Shown piece by piece: positions 47,105-60,600 of a stretch of DNA of 64,000 bases. The position numbers were made by a program, and so were the translations under genes. Positions within the stretch are counted from its first letter, which is position 1; each line of letters starts with the position of its first letter. The notes below the pieces were generated by a model that worked only from the letters and a program-made list of their open reading frames with translations, was not told the origin of the DNA and ran no database searches. Source of the DNA: Pogonophryne albipinna (Eukaryota > Chordata > Actinopteri > Perciformes > Artedidraconidae); the NCBI GenBank assembly GCA_028583405.1, contig CM053243.1, positions 49,859,826 to 49,923,825 on the forward strand, written 5' to 3'.

Positions 47105-48125
47105 CGCACATTTAAAGAACTTGAATTGACTTGATGAATAAGTGAAGATAAAAAGTTGTATTAACCATGAATTAATCAATTGGTAAATTAAAAATAGCAG
47201 TAAAGACGAAACTATTAAAGTAAAATGAGAATCATCCTAAAACACACTGAGGGATAAAGGGGGATACATGACATTATATAACCATATTCTTCAAACTTTT
47301 CATCATGTTAACAAATCATTCTAAAAGAGATTTTTATTCACTTGTGAATAAAGTAGTGATCTTAGTTGTTACAATGTTGAACACCATTAAAGGGATAGTT
47401 TTAGGAACCGCTCTATAAGACAAACCTTTATTTGAATGGATAATGTTAGAGGGAGAGCTGGTGCCAAGCCAAATATAGTATTCCAATCTATAAATTATTG
47501 ATTTCACCATTGTGCCATAGTGATTACCATAGGAAGGCTTTCGGATGGACATACGAAATGACTTCTGTTTTTAAATCCTTGATAAAGGAGGGAGTAATTG
47601 TTGCATGTTCGGACACCCAAGGTTCCACACACTGCTAAATAATTTAACATTGTTTTTAAGCTATGAAATGCAGAGCTACACAGATCCAAGTAATGTTTTG
47701 ACACAAGATAATAGTTAAGTGCACAAGTTTCTGAAATAGATCTATTAGACATTTTAATACTAATTAGGTGTAAATTAATTGCAGTAGTAGTACTATAAGG
47801 AAGTGACATTTTTTGGCAAACACTTTTCAGGGAATGTGGGGAACAGCTGTTCCGATGAAAAGTTAGAGATATCTGGAAAATTATAGTTGTAATCGTGAAT
47901 TAATTAATGATGGCGCTCCATATATGACAGACTTTTGTAGACAAAGGATACTGGCCTATGCTGAAATATCAAAGTCTCTGCAGAGCATACACATGGCCAA
48001 AAAGACTGAGACCAACTGACCTTTGACCCTGACCGACAGTGTAACTTGAGAAGGCACTGTCAATGACTGACTCTGGGGTGACTCTGACCAGACCAAGACT
48101 TTACAACCTGACAGACGGTGTGAGT
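47105..48125 (+). mobile_element. Internal fragment of the ERV family (copy E)
   Basis: Matches copy B from about 31890 to 33290 and copy C from about 60035 to 61450, in the same order but with deletions. The clearest block is GATGGCGCTCCATATATGAC through CTGACCGACAGTGTAACTTG. No LTR on either side, so this is an isolated relic. Confidence 0.85.
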
Positions 48126-49068
48126 GTGAATGAATGCCGGCATGTGGAGAGAGCTGTGGAATGTGACTCCACACATTCCGATGGCCAATTAATTTTAAAC
48201 AAAGAGTTCCCAACATACAGCATAGGAAACATGGGGGGTTGGGGCTGGTGAACGGTATGGTCCTAATCAAACTATCTATATATTTTATACTATACTTGCA
48301 CTGCTTACCGTTTTCATACTTTATATATCTTAGCATATTCATACACACTGTTAATACTGTTCATACTGCTCACAGGCTGATATCTAGTGTATTCATACCC
48401 CTCACTGTTTATTCATCATTCAATTCATTCTATATTTTATTCTGTAGATTGTGTACATTACTTTTCACTTTATTGCTTGTTGCTCATGGTTAGAAGCTAA
48501 ACTGCATTTCGTTGTCTCAGTAATCTGTGCAATAACAATAAAGTTGAATCTAATCTTGAGCAGGAACTAATGTAGGCTATTTACTTAGTACATAGCCTAT
48601 CTGACATTAACGATTAAACACATTTGTGCATTCTTTATGAATGCAAACCGAGTCAAGCCGACTCCGGAGGAAATCATATTTCGTTTATTTTTAATGAAAT
48701 AAATGTGATTTAATCCACATAATTTACTGTGTTAATTGTTTACTGTAGTATTGTTTAACTTGAAGGTGCCTGATGTGAACATTTCCAGAATGTATTGTCT
48801 TAACTTTTTAAATGCCTCTGTGATGTGCTGCTACCCATTTTCCCCTCGGGGACTAATAAACGAATACTATATATTGAACGTCTATTGAATGGCCTTTGTA
48901 TGCATACAGTACAGTATAGCCCAACCATTTACACCTTCCTTTTTTCCCGTCAAGAGAAAATTAGTAAATTATGTGGATTAAATCACATTTACTTCGTTAA
49001 AAATAAACGAAATATGATTTCCTCCGGAGATTGACTCGGTGTGCATTCATAAAGAATGCACAAATGTG

Positions 49069-49904
49069 ACCCGCTCTATCAAAATCAGTCGGAAGTCGCA
49101 ACGGCTCATTTCAAAATAAACGTGGATTTGCGTAAAAAACAATTTTTTCGGGGTTCGGGTGTTTTCTTTGACTTTAAACAAACAAAGTCTTGGCTTTCAG
49201 AATATGAAACTTTTATTTCCAAAATCACACGATAAATACATTTTTGAAGCTTGTAAAGGGAAGATGACAGGCAATCTGCTCTTCCGCAGCGCCGCCCCCC
49301 CTCCCTCCGGCTGACATTATGAATGTAAGAGTATAGTAATCATAGATAACACGGCAGGGTCCGTTACAGTTTGTTTTCATCTGATTTAAAAATAAACAAA
49401 GTCTTGGCTTTCAGAATAATAAACTTGTTTCGGCAAATTCAGATGATAAATACAACTTTGAAGCTTGTAACGGCATAATTACAAGCGGAGAACGGAGTAA
49501 CTTAACGTCACAGCAGGCATAACAACAGCCGGTGTTTCTCGTGAGGGTTTTCCCCGGGAAACAAACACAATACACACAAACGCAAAATTACACAAACACA
49601 CACACTCGCGAGCTTCCCCCAGACCAGTAATCCAAACGAAAATATCTTCCCTCCGTAGTATTTTGTACATTTGCTCCGCTAATAACCAATCAGATCGATC
49701 CAGAGAAGAGAAAACTTTGAAGGCCTTTTTCTCAAAATTATGACTCGGTGACAGTCATTATATAATGTGACATATTTTGCTTAATATTTGGAGTACAAAA
49801 ACAATCCTGATATCATTAGAAAGCTAGGAATCTCCTCTTTCCAGCAGTGTATACAACTCAAAATGTGTCTTCGGGTCAATGCGACTGATTTCGATAGAGC
49901 AGGT
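49069..49904. mobile_element. TIR element with a 10-bp target duplication
   Basis: Ends ACCCGCTCTATCAAAATCAG and CTGATTTCGATAGAGCAGGT, inverted with two mismatches. CACAAATGTG is repeated exactly at 49059-49068 and 49905-49914. No transposase frame. A 9-11-bp duplication suggests a Mutator-like element, but the family is not recognised. Confidence 0.75.
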
Positions 49905-49952
49905 CACAAATGTGTTTAATCGTTAATGTCAGATATGTACTAAGTAAATAGC

Positions 49953-51082
49953 CAGGGTTGGGAGGGTTACTTTGTAAATGTAATCAGTTACTGATTACTG
50001 AATACATGGCTCTGAAAGTAATCCGAATACAGTTACAGTTACGTGTCTTAAAAAAGTAACGTAATCAGATTACTTTTAGATTACTTTCTTTTTCCATAAC
50101 AGATGGGTATGTTTTGGTGAACAGGAGACACAAAAAGCAAAAGGAAACTGAACGTGTTTTTACTGTTTTAATGGCTTATCAAGAGCACAACTGAAACATA
50201 ACATCTGAAACGATGTAACAACATAATAAACTTGTTGGGGATGCAGCTTGGGATGTGAGGAGTGAGGGACACGGCTTAGAACGGGCGTGTCGCCTTCTGT
50301 CCTGCGAGTTAAAGAACTGTTAAAGAACATTTAAATGTTTAAATGCAGGACATGAATTAAAATGACGAACTCAGACTTCATTTTAAGGACATTTCGGCCA
50401 GGGGTGTAGAGCTATATTTGTTTAAGCACCGGATCGGCAAAACAGGAGAGTGTGTGCACCAGTCTGCCTTGATCTATGAATTCATGTCCGTGACACTCAC
50501 AGTATCTGCTGCCCACAGCTTTTTTATAGAAGGAAAACCTCCTTCACTTCATGAAATCTCTGCAGCGCCAGGAGGCAGCGGGAGGGTTAACTCAGCCTCT
50601 GAGAAGACGAGCGCGCAGTGCCTTTCACGCACCGCCTTTCACGCACCGCCTTCACTGTGTTTACCTTCAGAATCATTAGAAAGGCTAAAGAGCGGTGTGG
50701 CTTATGTGTTTTAACCACACACACCTCTACACACACACACAGACGCGCGATTTAAATGCAGACTTTTGTTCCTCCATGTTTCGTTGTTATCGTTTCATTG
50801 AGCGGAGCCGCCCCTTTTTTTTCAAACGCTTCCTTTTTTGGATCATCGCTGTGATGATTCGGCTGTACCTTTAGTAATGAATATTAAATGTTGTGAGGAA
50901 ATCTTTCCACCAATAATTCCAATAAGTAATCCAAAATGTATTCACTTCAGGTTTACGAAAGTAACTGTAATCAGATTACTAGTTTTTCAAATGTAACGCG
51001 AGCTGAATACAGTTACTTGATTTTTGTATTCTGATTACGTAACGCCGTTACAGTACATGTATTCCGTTACAACCCAACCCTG
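49953..51082. mobile_element. hAT element, 1130 bp, non-autonomous
   Basis: Ends CAGGGTTGGGAGGGTTAC and GTTACAACCCAACCCTG. Exact 8-bp duplication TAAATAGC at 49945-49952 and 51083-51090. Subterminal GTAATC/GATTAC repeats. The short frame at 50418-50714 is not recognisable as a transposase. Confidence 0.93.
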
Positions 51083-51370
51083 TAAATAGCCTACATTAGT
51101 TCCTGCTCAAGATTAGATTCAACTTTATTGTTATTGCACAGATTACAGGTACTGAGACAACGAAATGCAGTTTAGCTTCTAACCAGGTGCAACAAGCAGT
51201 AAAGTGAAAAGTAATGTACACAATCTACAGAATGAAATGATGAATAAACAGTGAGGGCTATGAATACACTAGATATCAGCCTGTGAGCAGTATGAACAGT
51301 GTGTATGAATATGCTAAGATATATAAAGTATGAAAACGGTAAACAGTACAAGTATAGTATAAAATATATA

Positions 51371-53115
51371 GATATTAATTTCATGATGGATTAAATTTCG
51401 TTAAAAATAAACAAAATATAATTTTTGTTTGAATGATTAAATGTAGGGTGAATTGCCCTAATGTGGGACATTTTTGCATTTCAGACTTCGGGAATATATT
51501 GCGACATGAAGCCGATACAATACATCAAAATCCAGTACCATTCTGAAATCGCCAGGATGTGTCCTAATCAAACCAAAAGAGAAAATGCAGATATTAAACT
51601 CATAAAAGAAATGGTAGACATATTAGTACTCTTAGTGCCAAGTTGTCTCAGACAATCTGCTTTTCCTAATGTGGGACAGTTCTGTGCAAAATGTGGGACA
51701 CTGAAAAGTCTATGTTAAAAAGCCTCAGTCACCTTAATTCATGTAATAAAAAAATCTCAGGCCAGTAACACTCAAAGCTAAATGTGCAATACCATGCTAT
51801 GTTACTATTTATAATGTTGTTGTTGTTACAACAGAAGATGTTTTTACTTAAATTGAAGTTAAATGCATCAATCTGGTGCACTGAGGGCAAAATTAAGAGA
51901 TTTGTGGATACAGCTCTCAACACTCATATGAAACAGAACTGTTCTTACAATGTGTGTTGGAAGGTATTAAATTACTATGCATATTTTATTGTGTAAACAC
52001 ACAGCTGATCACCTGAGAGCTGCCGTTTCATTCAGACTGTTTAAAAAAAACGACGGTCTGATTTTAACAACTCAATGTGTGATTATTATAGCAGTAATAT
52101 TAGACACTAATAATACAGTAAACTATTAACACTGTACATATTATTGTTTGCCCGTGGGATTAGGATGATCGGTAGTGAGAGCCGTGATGCATTTTCCTCC
52201 GGTCGGATGTGATATAAAAACAAAACGATTATTTTTGTTGTTGTAAACTCACGTGGATTAAACTACATGTATTAGTGCATTCATTTCAATTCGCGAACAT
52301 ATGATACATTAAATGATCGTGAGGATGATGATTGAAAATCGTTTGTTTGTGGGTGCATTTCCTGATCTAAAAACATAGCGATGGTTTTGTACTTACGCCA
52401 ACGTGAATTAAACATTATTTTGTTAAATAAAAACATGGTGATGTTTAGTAAATGATTACATGTCTCTTATTTAGCACAGAATATGATCCTATCCGTGACA
52501 TAGGCCTATGGATCTTAACAAATATCCGCTATATCAGATACCTGTAGATCAGCTGTTTATTTCACATGAGTTCCAGTGTGGCAGCTTTTCATGGCTCCCC
52601 CTGGTGGATCCATGATCCATTGCAGCTGGTTTCATTATAATTAAATGTATTTATCAAGGGGGCGTTTCAAGTCCTGCGGGGGGGTTTTCCTTTTCAGCAG
52701 GGGCCCACCCCGTGCCGATCACGGACCCGCACGGGTAGGCGTCTGAAATGAAGCGCTACATCTGTAGGCGAGGCTTAAAACTCTAGGTAAGCCACAGGCT
52801 ACAATGAGGCTAAAAACAGAGTTCAACTTGTTATGTCTGGGCATGCTGCTCTCAAAACATGGCGCTCATCATTCACTGTACTTGACTTGTAAGCGCGAAC
52901 TTTGCGCTGTCTGATGGTGGGTGGAATGTGCCATAGGGTCTCTGACGAATTCATTAAGAACATTGTAAGAGCAACTAACGTTACTTGGCCAAATTTGACA
53001 CTGGTTTAGATTAGGCCTAATTTGATTAGACAATTATATCATGAAACCACCAAGCGCAAGAAACATTCATTAGCTAGCTAACATCAGCTAGCCTACAAGT
53101 TAGTTAGCCCATGGC
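51371..53115. other. No gene; AT-rich
   Basis: Only short frames. AATGTGGGACA recurs at about 51461, 51668 and 51691, so a small dispersed or tandem motif is present. No terminal repeats found. Confidence 0.4.
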
Positions 53116-53142
53116 TTCAGAATTAGGGTTGCCAACCGTCCC

Positions 53143-53220
53143 GTATTAGCCGGGACGCCCCGTATTAGCCGGGACGCCCCGTATTAGCCGGGACGCCCCG
53201 TATTAGCCGGGACGCCCCGT
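53143..53220. repeat. 20-bp minisatellite, four units
   Basis: CCCGTATTAGCCGGGACGCC repeated four times, then a partial unit. Each unit contains the inverted pair CCCG/CGGG. Confidence 0.95.
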
Positions 53221-53495
53221 ATTTGAGCCAAAAGGGGCGTGTCCCGTACGGGACTTTGTTTGTCCCGGACTCCCGTGTAAAGGGAAAAATAAAAAATATT
53301 TTTCTGTTTGCGCGCAATGCAGTGTGTCTGGCTGCGTGCCTGTGTGTTTGTGTGCTGTATGCGAAGGGCGCTAGGACCGCTCAGTTGACAGGGCAGGCAC
53401 AATGTGTGTGTGTGTGTGAGAGATTTTCTCCGGTGGGCCGCGGTCGCGGCATCATTGTTTGTGTGGCATGTCAGCCTGTTCAGTCGTGTGGGAAA

Positions 53496-53811
<316 letters not shown>

Positions 53812-54423
53812 CTAATTGATGGGAAAATGCTGGGAAAATGGTTGGTTGAAGGATAACATTAAGTCTAATAATGATGTACCGTGCATGTTCACATCATGTA
53901 TACTTTGCATTACTTAATACCATTTTTCAAATATTTATTTTTTAACATTTTGGACAAAATAGCCAATTGTACATCGAGGTGCCCAGATGTCCTATAGTGC
54001 CCACCTATCCGATTTGAACATGCTGATGTACAATGTGATGTAGTAGCCTAATGCAGGTGTAAGACCATTGTGTTTGTATTGTGTTATAGGTATGCATAGT
54101 TTTCTATGCATTTTGAGGGTTTTGGGGGGTTTGACACCCTAAAACCGAAATAAAGTAACAAAAAAAAGTAACTAAATCCGCCAGAAACCCGAAAATCTTC
54201 GCGCGCGTTTCTCCATTTCTGGAAATTGGCAACCCTATTCAGAATACAACGCTAGCAGCAATGCTAAGCTAACTAGCTTAGACCAGAGCCCTATAATATA
54301 ACTCTGGCTTATACCAATGGTGATTATGCCAGTCTATCCTGTTAAAGTATTCACTTTTTCACACGAATACAGTATAAGCCTTCTGCCAACATTTGGAAAC
54401 GTTACTGACGTTAGTCTACATCA

Positions 54424-56338
54424 GTGGTAACCAACCTTTTCAAGCCCAAGATCACTTTTTATTCCAAAATGTAAACCGAGATCTACGAATCCGATATCTT
54501 CCAAAAAAAACACTTAGGAGTAAGACTATTCATCGTCCAATTTATGTTACAACAGGCTCAATGTACGTGTAAAGATGCACACAAAGAAAGACACAGTTAT
54601 GCACAGTTATCTGTTCAATACAAACTATTCATATTTACATTATCTGTTCAATGCACTATATTTAGTTTCTCAGTTCAATTAGTAATATTCACATGTACAG
54701 ATATTAGCCTACAGTTCAATGTAATCCATATTAAGTTTCTCTGTTCAATGCACAATATATTTTCAATGCTCAAGTTGCTCCATCAGCCTGCCTTTAATGA
54801 GACTGCTGTGACTGCACATTATCTGTAACCCTTTTGAAATCTGGCTGATAGTTAGTGATTGCCAGCCGGAGGCAGTCAGTAAGATGTGCGTCAGTCATAC
54901 GAGTTCTATACTTGGATTTAATTATTTTCATTTGTGAAAAGGCCGTTTCACATAAGTGTGTGGAGCCAAAGTAGGCCTTCAGTTTAAGCGCACATGACAC
55001 AATCAGTGGATACCTTTCTCTACTCACGAGTGACCAAAAGTCCTGATCTCTTGCTCTGGCCTTCAATTCAATGTCGCTTTGCATTTCACTGATCTCCATG
55101 TCAACACCCATAGGTAATGTAAACACCTCCTGCATTTTAGCTGACAGCTGTTCAATGTCAATGCTGAGGAAAGGGTTTGATACAAAACCAACTACTTGCC
55201 CCATGTCTTGTAGCTCCACAAATCGAGCACCAAATTCTGATGTCAGTTTGTTCAAATGGGCGCAGAATTGTTCAGGATGGAAAGCAGTTTTGTCTGTGAG
55301 GTTTTGTGACACCTTTTCAAGATTTGGGAAGTGTGTCAGCCTTGCATGTCTTAACTGAGTGGTCCACAAACTGAGCTTCACTTTGAATGCCTCCACTGCG
55401 CTAATCATGTGACCAAGCTCTCGGTCTTTCCCTTGCAATTCTCGGTTAAGGTCATTGAGTTTTGCAGTCATATCGGTAAGGAACCCCAAGTCCAATAACC
55501 AAGTATCGTCGGACAGCTGCTCATACTCCTCGTTCCTCGACTTCAGAAAACTGATGATCTCTGGCAGCAAATCCAGAAAACGCTGGAGCACCTTGCCCCG
55601 ACTGAGCCACCTTACATCTGCGTGAAGGATCAAATCTCCATACACAGAGTCGAGCTCGTCCAATAAAGACTTAAATAGCCGGTGCTGGAGTGCTTTTGCG
55701 CGAATTGAGTTGACAATCTTAACAACAACATTCATTACATGTGACATGTCAATTGCTTTAGCTGCCAATGCATCACACAGTGATAGTTTACAAATGGTGG
55801 AAAGTCTGGGTCTTTTCTGCACAGCGCAACAAATCCTGAACGAACACCGAGCATCGCTGGTGCCCCATCGGTTGTGAAGGACACTATTTTATGAATGGGA
55901 ATCTTGTACTCACGGACATAGTCCTTGAATGCCTTGTACACATCCTCACCCCTGCTTCTTTCTTTCAATGGGATAAAGGCAAGAAAGGCCTCCTTGACAG
56001 TAAAATCCGTGAAAACCATCCGGACAAACACACCTAGCTGGGCTGTGTCTGTGGCATCGGTAGACTCGTCAAATTGAACTGAAAAGTATTCCGAGAGAGA
56101 AAAGTATTTTAATACTTGCTGGGATACATCTTCGGACAATGACTCAACTCTTCTGGCTACAGTAGGTGCACCAAGTGGTACACTTTTTATCCTTGCTTTT
56201 ATGTCCTCTTTGTTTTTGAAATCCGCAAACAAGACGTCAGCTGTGGCGCTCATTGCTTCTTTAATCATCTCACCATCCGTAAATGTTTTTTTGTGCTGAG
56301 CCAAAATATGGCTAATCCGGAGGGACGTTTCTGTAGCT
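54424..56338 (-). mobile_element. Charlie-like hAT element, 3' part, cut by ERV copy C
   Basis: The left end CAGTGGTAACCAACCTTTTC is typical of Charlie-type hAT elements. Inside, CCAAGATCACTTTTTATTCC follows. The element contains the transposase at 54794-56338 and is then interrupted by ERV copy C; the other end lies outside the window. Confidence 0.8.
54794..56338 (-). pseudogene. hAT transposase (GTF2IRD2/ZBED5-like), nearly complete
   Basis: The longest protein-like region in the window. Read from 56338 it is open through the ERV junction, with TETSLRISHIL, AQHKKTFTDGE, then QVLKYFSLSEYFSVQFDEST, the first catalytic aspartate block. FTTDGAPAMLG and YHCVMHWQ follow. A small deletion near 55765 shifts the frame, and homology continues as AKAIDMSHVMN, then HADVRWLSRGKVLQRFLDLL (second aspartate block), a long helical region, and the C-terminal dimerisation part with CETAFSQMKIIKSKYRTRMT and LRLAIT. 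The stop is at 54794. The BED finger would lie beyond ERV copy C, outside the window. Apart from one frameshift and the ERV insertion it is well preserved. Similar domesticated proteins exist in vertebrates, but the inverted end nearby marks this as a transposon copy. Confidence 0.88.
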
Positions 56339-57168
56339 TAAAGCAAACAGATATTGTTCTAAACTGTATTAAAGTAAACAGGTATTATCTTGAACTGTAT
56401 TGAAGTGAACATGTATTATTTGGGACTGTTTTAAAGTAATCCTATATATATAACCCTTCTCACTTACACTCAATGACCCAGATACCCTGACACACACACT
56501 TACACCTCCTGTCTCCAGCACACACACATACACTCACTGACCCAGATATCAGCACACACACACACATACACTTTCCCCCCCACCAGCACATGCACATGTT
56601 CTTATTCAAGGTTCTTCCTGGGGCCAGTATAATCTCAAGCACCAATATATCTGTGTACAATGTTTGATACCAATATCTGTGTACAATGTTTGATTGTTTT
56701 GGGAAAGAATAGTTTGTGTGAAATCTTCCCTGGGAAAGTAAAGGAGTGAAGTTAGGTGGAAGATAAAAAGTGATTCTGACCTTGACTAGTTCCGAGGCTC
56801 TCACGCTTCACTTAGGAGTAAAATGGGACGGAAGAGCCGACCCACATCTCCGCCCCAAAAATGTCCATATATACTGTTGTTTATTCATGCAAAATGCCCC
56901 CCTTGTTTCTGACTGGCTGGTCCCGATACCTGTATCGCACAGCAGTAGAGCTGGGAGCCCGGAGTACTCTGTAATTTGTATTGGTGTTTTTTACCATTAA
57001 AATCAGATTATTATTATTGGTGTTTTTTAACATTAAAATCAGATTATTGTTATAACTTTTATGCCGGTGTTTTGAACTCCTTCTCTTATTAATCTGACCA
57101 GGCTCATCTAACGAACGGCGCGGAGCAGAGGTGGGCTTTAAGCCACCACTACTGTGATTGCTCCAACA
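56339..57168 (+). repeat. 5' LTR of ERV copy C
   Basis: 830 bp, the longest LTR seen, partly because of a 35-bp tandem duplication around ATTAAAATCAGATTATT (56981-57047). TATA-like box CATATATACTG near 56866. The end is GATTGCTCCAACA, slightly different from copies A and B. Confidence 0.92.
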
Positions 57169-57171
57169 AGT

Positions 57172-57191
57172 TGGTGACCTCCCGACGTGAT
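57172..57191 (+). other. Primer-binding site, tRNA-Trp type (copy C)
   Basis: TGGTGACCTCCCGACGTGAT, identical to copy B, 3 nt after the LTR. Confidence 0.82.
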
Positions 57192-57429
57192 GAGTGCTGG
57201 TCTCTAGAAGGACCACCGACAGCCAGCGGACGAATTTCTGTCCAGGGAAGGACACCCGGGACACCGTTGACAACTAAACCAGGACGTCCTACATGATACA
57301 AAGGTAAAACAGATACCTGTTGATTACCAAAATCTGTGATTTGGCTTTGCTACAAAATGTTAGAGTTGTCAGCGGTGTTCTCAGTGTTCTTAGTCACGGT
57401 AAAAAATACAATACTTAAGAAAGTGTTTG

Positions 57430-57615
57430 TATAAGAGTCAGGTGGACATTCCTGACCTATAGGGCACTAAGTGTGTATAAGAGTCTGGTATTGCATTCCA
57501 GTCCTTAGCTCACTAAAGCAAAGTCGGTGCTCAGAGTCCGGTAGGACATTCCGGACCGGGCATCGAGTTATATTTAAGAAAGTGTTTGTAGAGTCAAGTA
57601 GAGCATTCTTGACCT
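57430..57615 (+). repeat. Stem-loop array in ERV copy C leader
   Basis: Four units: GTCAGG/CCTGAC, GTCTGG/CCAG, GTCCGG/CCGGAC and GTCAAG/CTTGAC. The third, after GTCGGTGCTCAGA, corresponds to a GTCTGG/CCAGAC unit in copy B: both arms have changed together. Confidence 0.88.
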
Positions 57616-60600
57616 AGCAAAGAGAACCAGTGAGGTCTCCGTGAGGTAGTCTAGTCCTGCACGGCTGACTCGCTGGAGAAATTCTGTAGACTATAGGCTG
57701 ACAGAAAGCTGAAGTCGATATTATATGTGGGTATATCCAAGAGGAAATACGCACATTTCAAAATCAATTTGGAAGGACCGGATTTCACAAACTCTTGCTG
57801 TGTGGTTGATCTGAACAGCTAAACGTGACGATAAAGGATTTTTTTGGCTTGGGTTTAATCTCCATGTGAGGGTCACATCTCTAAAGAGAGGTGTCGAAGC
57901 ACCCCCAAAAGCCAGGATTATCTGTTGAAATAATACATCGCACAAAAAAAGCCGGACAGAATGTATAAGGGAATAAACTCTGTGTCATTTTTTACGTCGA
58001 ATCTGTGTAATAATTGAGAAGAGAGAGCAGAAACATAGTGACAGGAGAAGGTTTGCAGAAGCTGGGAGCTTCATCAGACAGAGGAAGTTCATTCGTGGTC
58101 AGCTGCTGCCCTCTGGAGGCGAACAGGGTGTACAACCATATGCTGTGTGCACGTCTGAATTAACAGGACATTCAAATAAATAACAATAAGGACATTAAGA
58201 GTAACGACAAGATTTCTCCAGTGTATTGATAAATACAAGTGAACACAGACCAACCCAGTCAGATAAAAGATACGAAGTCAATCATGGAAGAAGTGAAAGA
58301 TCGAGTGATCTGAAGTTGGAGTGAATACATTGAAAATTAATTCATCAATGTGTGATTTGAGGAAGTAGATATTGAAATAAATAAGAAACTATAATTTGTG
58401 TTTTTAGCCGTTTTTGTGGGACACAGTTACGTCACTTTGTGGTTTTATGAGAGGTTTTGAGAACTGATTGGTACCATTGCATTACATTGTGAATTTCATG
58501 GTATTTGTCATGAACTTAGGATTGTACTTAATTATATTTCAAGAAAAAATTATATTACATACAGTAACGTTAAGGGAAAGTAAAAAGTGGTTATGTATGA
58601 CAGGGGTGCTTATGCCCGCTTCGGTTTTCAATGTCCGCCATCACGTTAAAACCATGGTTAAAACGGAGGATTGGTGGCATTTTCAGTTCATTGCTTACTT
58701 CCACACGCCTTTTCCCCTCCTTGTCTCTTTCATGACTTTATTTAATGCATTAGAACGATTGTTATCGTAACTTTCCGTGTTTCTAGAAGTCAAGCTCACT
58801 GTTCACATTACGGAGTATATTTCCGGAACGGCCTTTCAAAATAAAAGCCACAGGCCGCTGTTCACCAGAGATGCCTTCACAATAAAACAGTAATTAGCTT
58901 AACAATATATTTAACTTATATTACGTCGTTAAACATTGATTTTAATTCATTACAGTTTTCAAATACGGCGCGGATTGAATACAGTTATTTGTGTATTCTG
59001 TTACAACCTCACCATGCTTGTAACACAACTTAGATAAACAATTTGAAAATGAATAGAATAACCAAGTAGATAAAAGATTAATCTGTGGTTAGGGAGAGTT
59101 TCCTTGTTTTGCCTATTAACTTAGAACTGAAGTTATAAAGAATAGGCAGACTACTATCATTAGTTTGTTTTAACATTCACCTGTTTCAGCATTCCTGACC
59201 TCAGCCGTTTTATTTTGTAACCCGTTGGGAGAGAGATTTAAATTGAGTTTTTCTCAGTAGCTGAATGGCTGTGATTACAGCAGCATTGGATAGTTCTGCA
59301 CCACCTTTTGGGTTCTTTGAATCAGTGTGTTGGTGAAGAGTTGCTCACTGCAAACAGAAGAAGTGTGCAAAGAACGCATCTCTGAGGAGATATTGACATT
59401 ATGCTTGTGCCTCGTTGTCAAGGCAACAGTGGTGTGAAGAGGTACTGCGGTTTTGGGGGATTTCTGCTGTACAGAGGACAACGTGTGTCTGCCAAGTGAT
59501 TCCTTCCCTCATCCCAATGCCAGGGAGAGTTTACTTGGAGGCCACTGACCAGGGCCGGTCCTAGCTTTTTGGGGGACCCTGCCACTGACTACAGCTGCAT
59601 CACTGACTGTGCTCATTATGACAAGATCTTGAGACAGGCTTGTCTGATGGTTCAGACTCTGAAGGAATGATGCAATGATTTTACAGCATAATTGTGCAAG
59701 AGTTTCCCAGGGGGTGGTGTAGAAACCTTAATGCTTAGTGTTTAGATAAGAGGCTGCTTGTTTAAATGATGGTCTGGAATACTGAAAAGAATAAAGTTTA
59801 TTATTCTTGTTTAGCAAACAAGACATCTGATTATTATGTCACACATAATAATCTTGACATAGAAACTAGCTATGGGTAAAACGTGTGGTTGTTATACCAT
59901 TGTTATCATGAACAAAAGATAAATAAGGAAATAGTATCTGCTTAAAGATGAATGGATTTCATATCCTAGAGAGGATTAGTTATTGTGAAAACTCCACAAG
60001 GTATCTACTAATGTATTTTAAAGAACCAAATTTAAAGAACTTGAATTGACTTGATAAATAATTGAAGATAAGAAGATGTATTAACCATGAATTAATCAAT
60101 TGGTAAATTAAAAATAGCAGTAAAGAGGGAAACTATTAAAGTAAAATGAGAATCATCCTAAAAAAACACTGAGGGATAAAGGGGGAGAGTACAGTGTAGA
60201 ACCATATTCTTCAATCTTTTCATCATGTTTACAAATTATTCTTTTAGAGTTTTTATTCATGTGTGAATTTGGTAGTGTTTTAATTTGTCACAGTATTGAT
60301 CAGTTCAAAGGGAGAGTTTTAGTAACATCTCTATAAGATCAGACAAATATTTATTTATATAGGCCATGTTGAAGGGAAAGCTAGTTCTAAACAAAATATA
60401 GTATTTCAATTTGAGGTATTGGCTTCACCATTGTAGCATATATTACTACAGGAGAACTTTTTCTGGGGAAATAACTGTTGTTTGTCGTTCAAAATGTAGA
60501 GTTTAAAATTAAATTAAAATTAAAAACAGCTAATTTAATTTTGAAAAAGCAATATAATTGGGAGTAAACAAATGTGGGGCCTTGGATCACCCATTGTAAA

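Larger units (their letters stand above)
48250..51370. repeat. Foldback structure: inverted LINE-tail arms with nested elements
   Basis: The left arm (about 48270-48725) and the right arm (48960-49068 plus 49915-49952 plus 51083-51370) are reverse complements. Each outer arm is a LINE-like 3' tail (GCATTTCGTTGTCTCAGTA, AACAATAAAGTTGAATCTAA). Inner arms share GAGGAAATCATATTTCGTTT. The right arm is split by two elements (49069-49904 and 49953-51082). About 230 bp sit at the centre. Confidence 0.8.
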
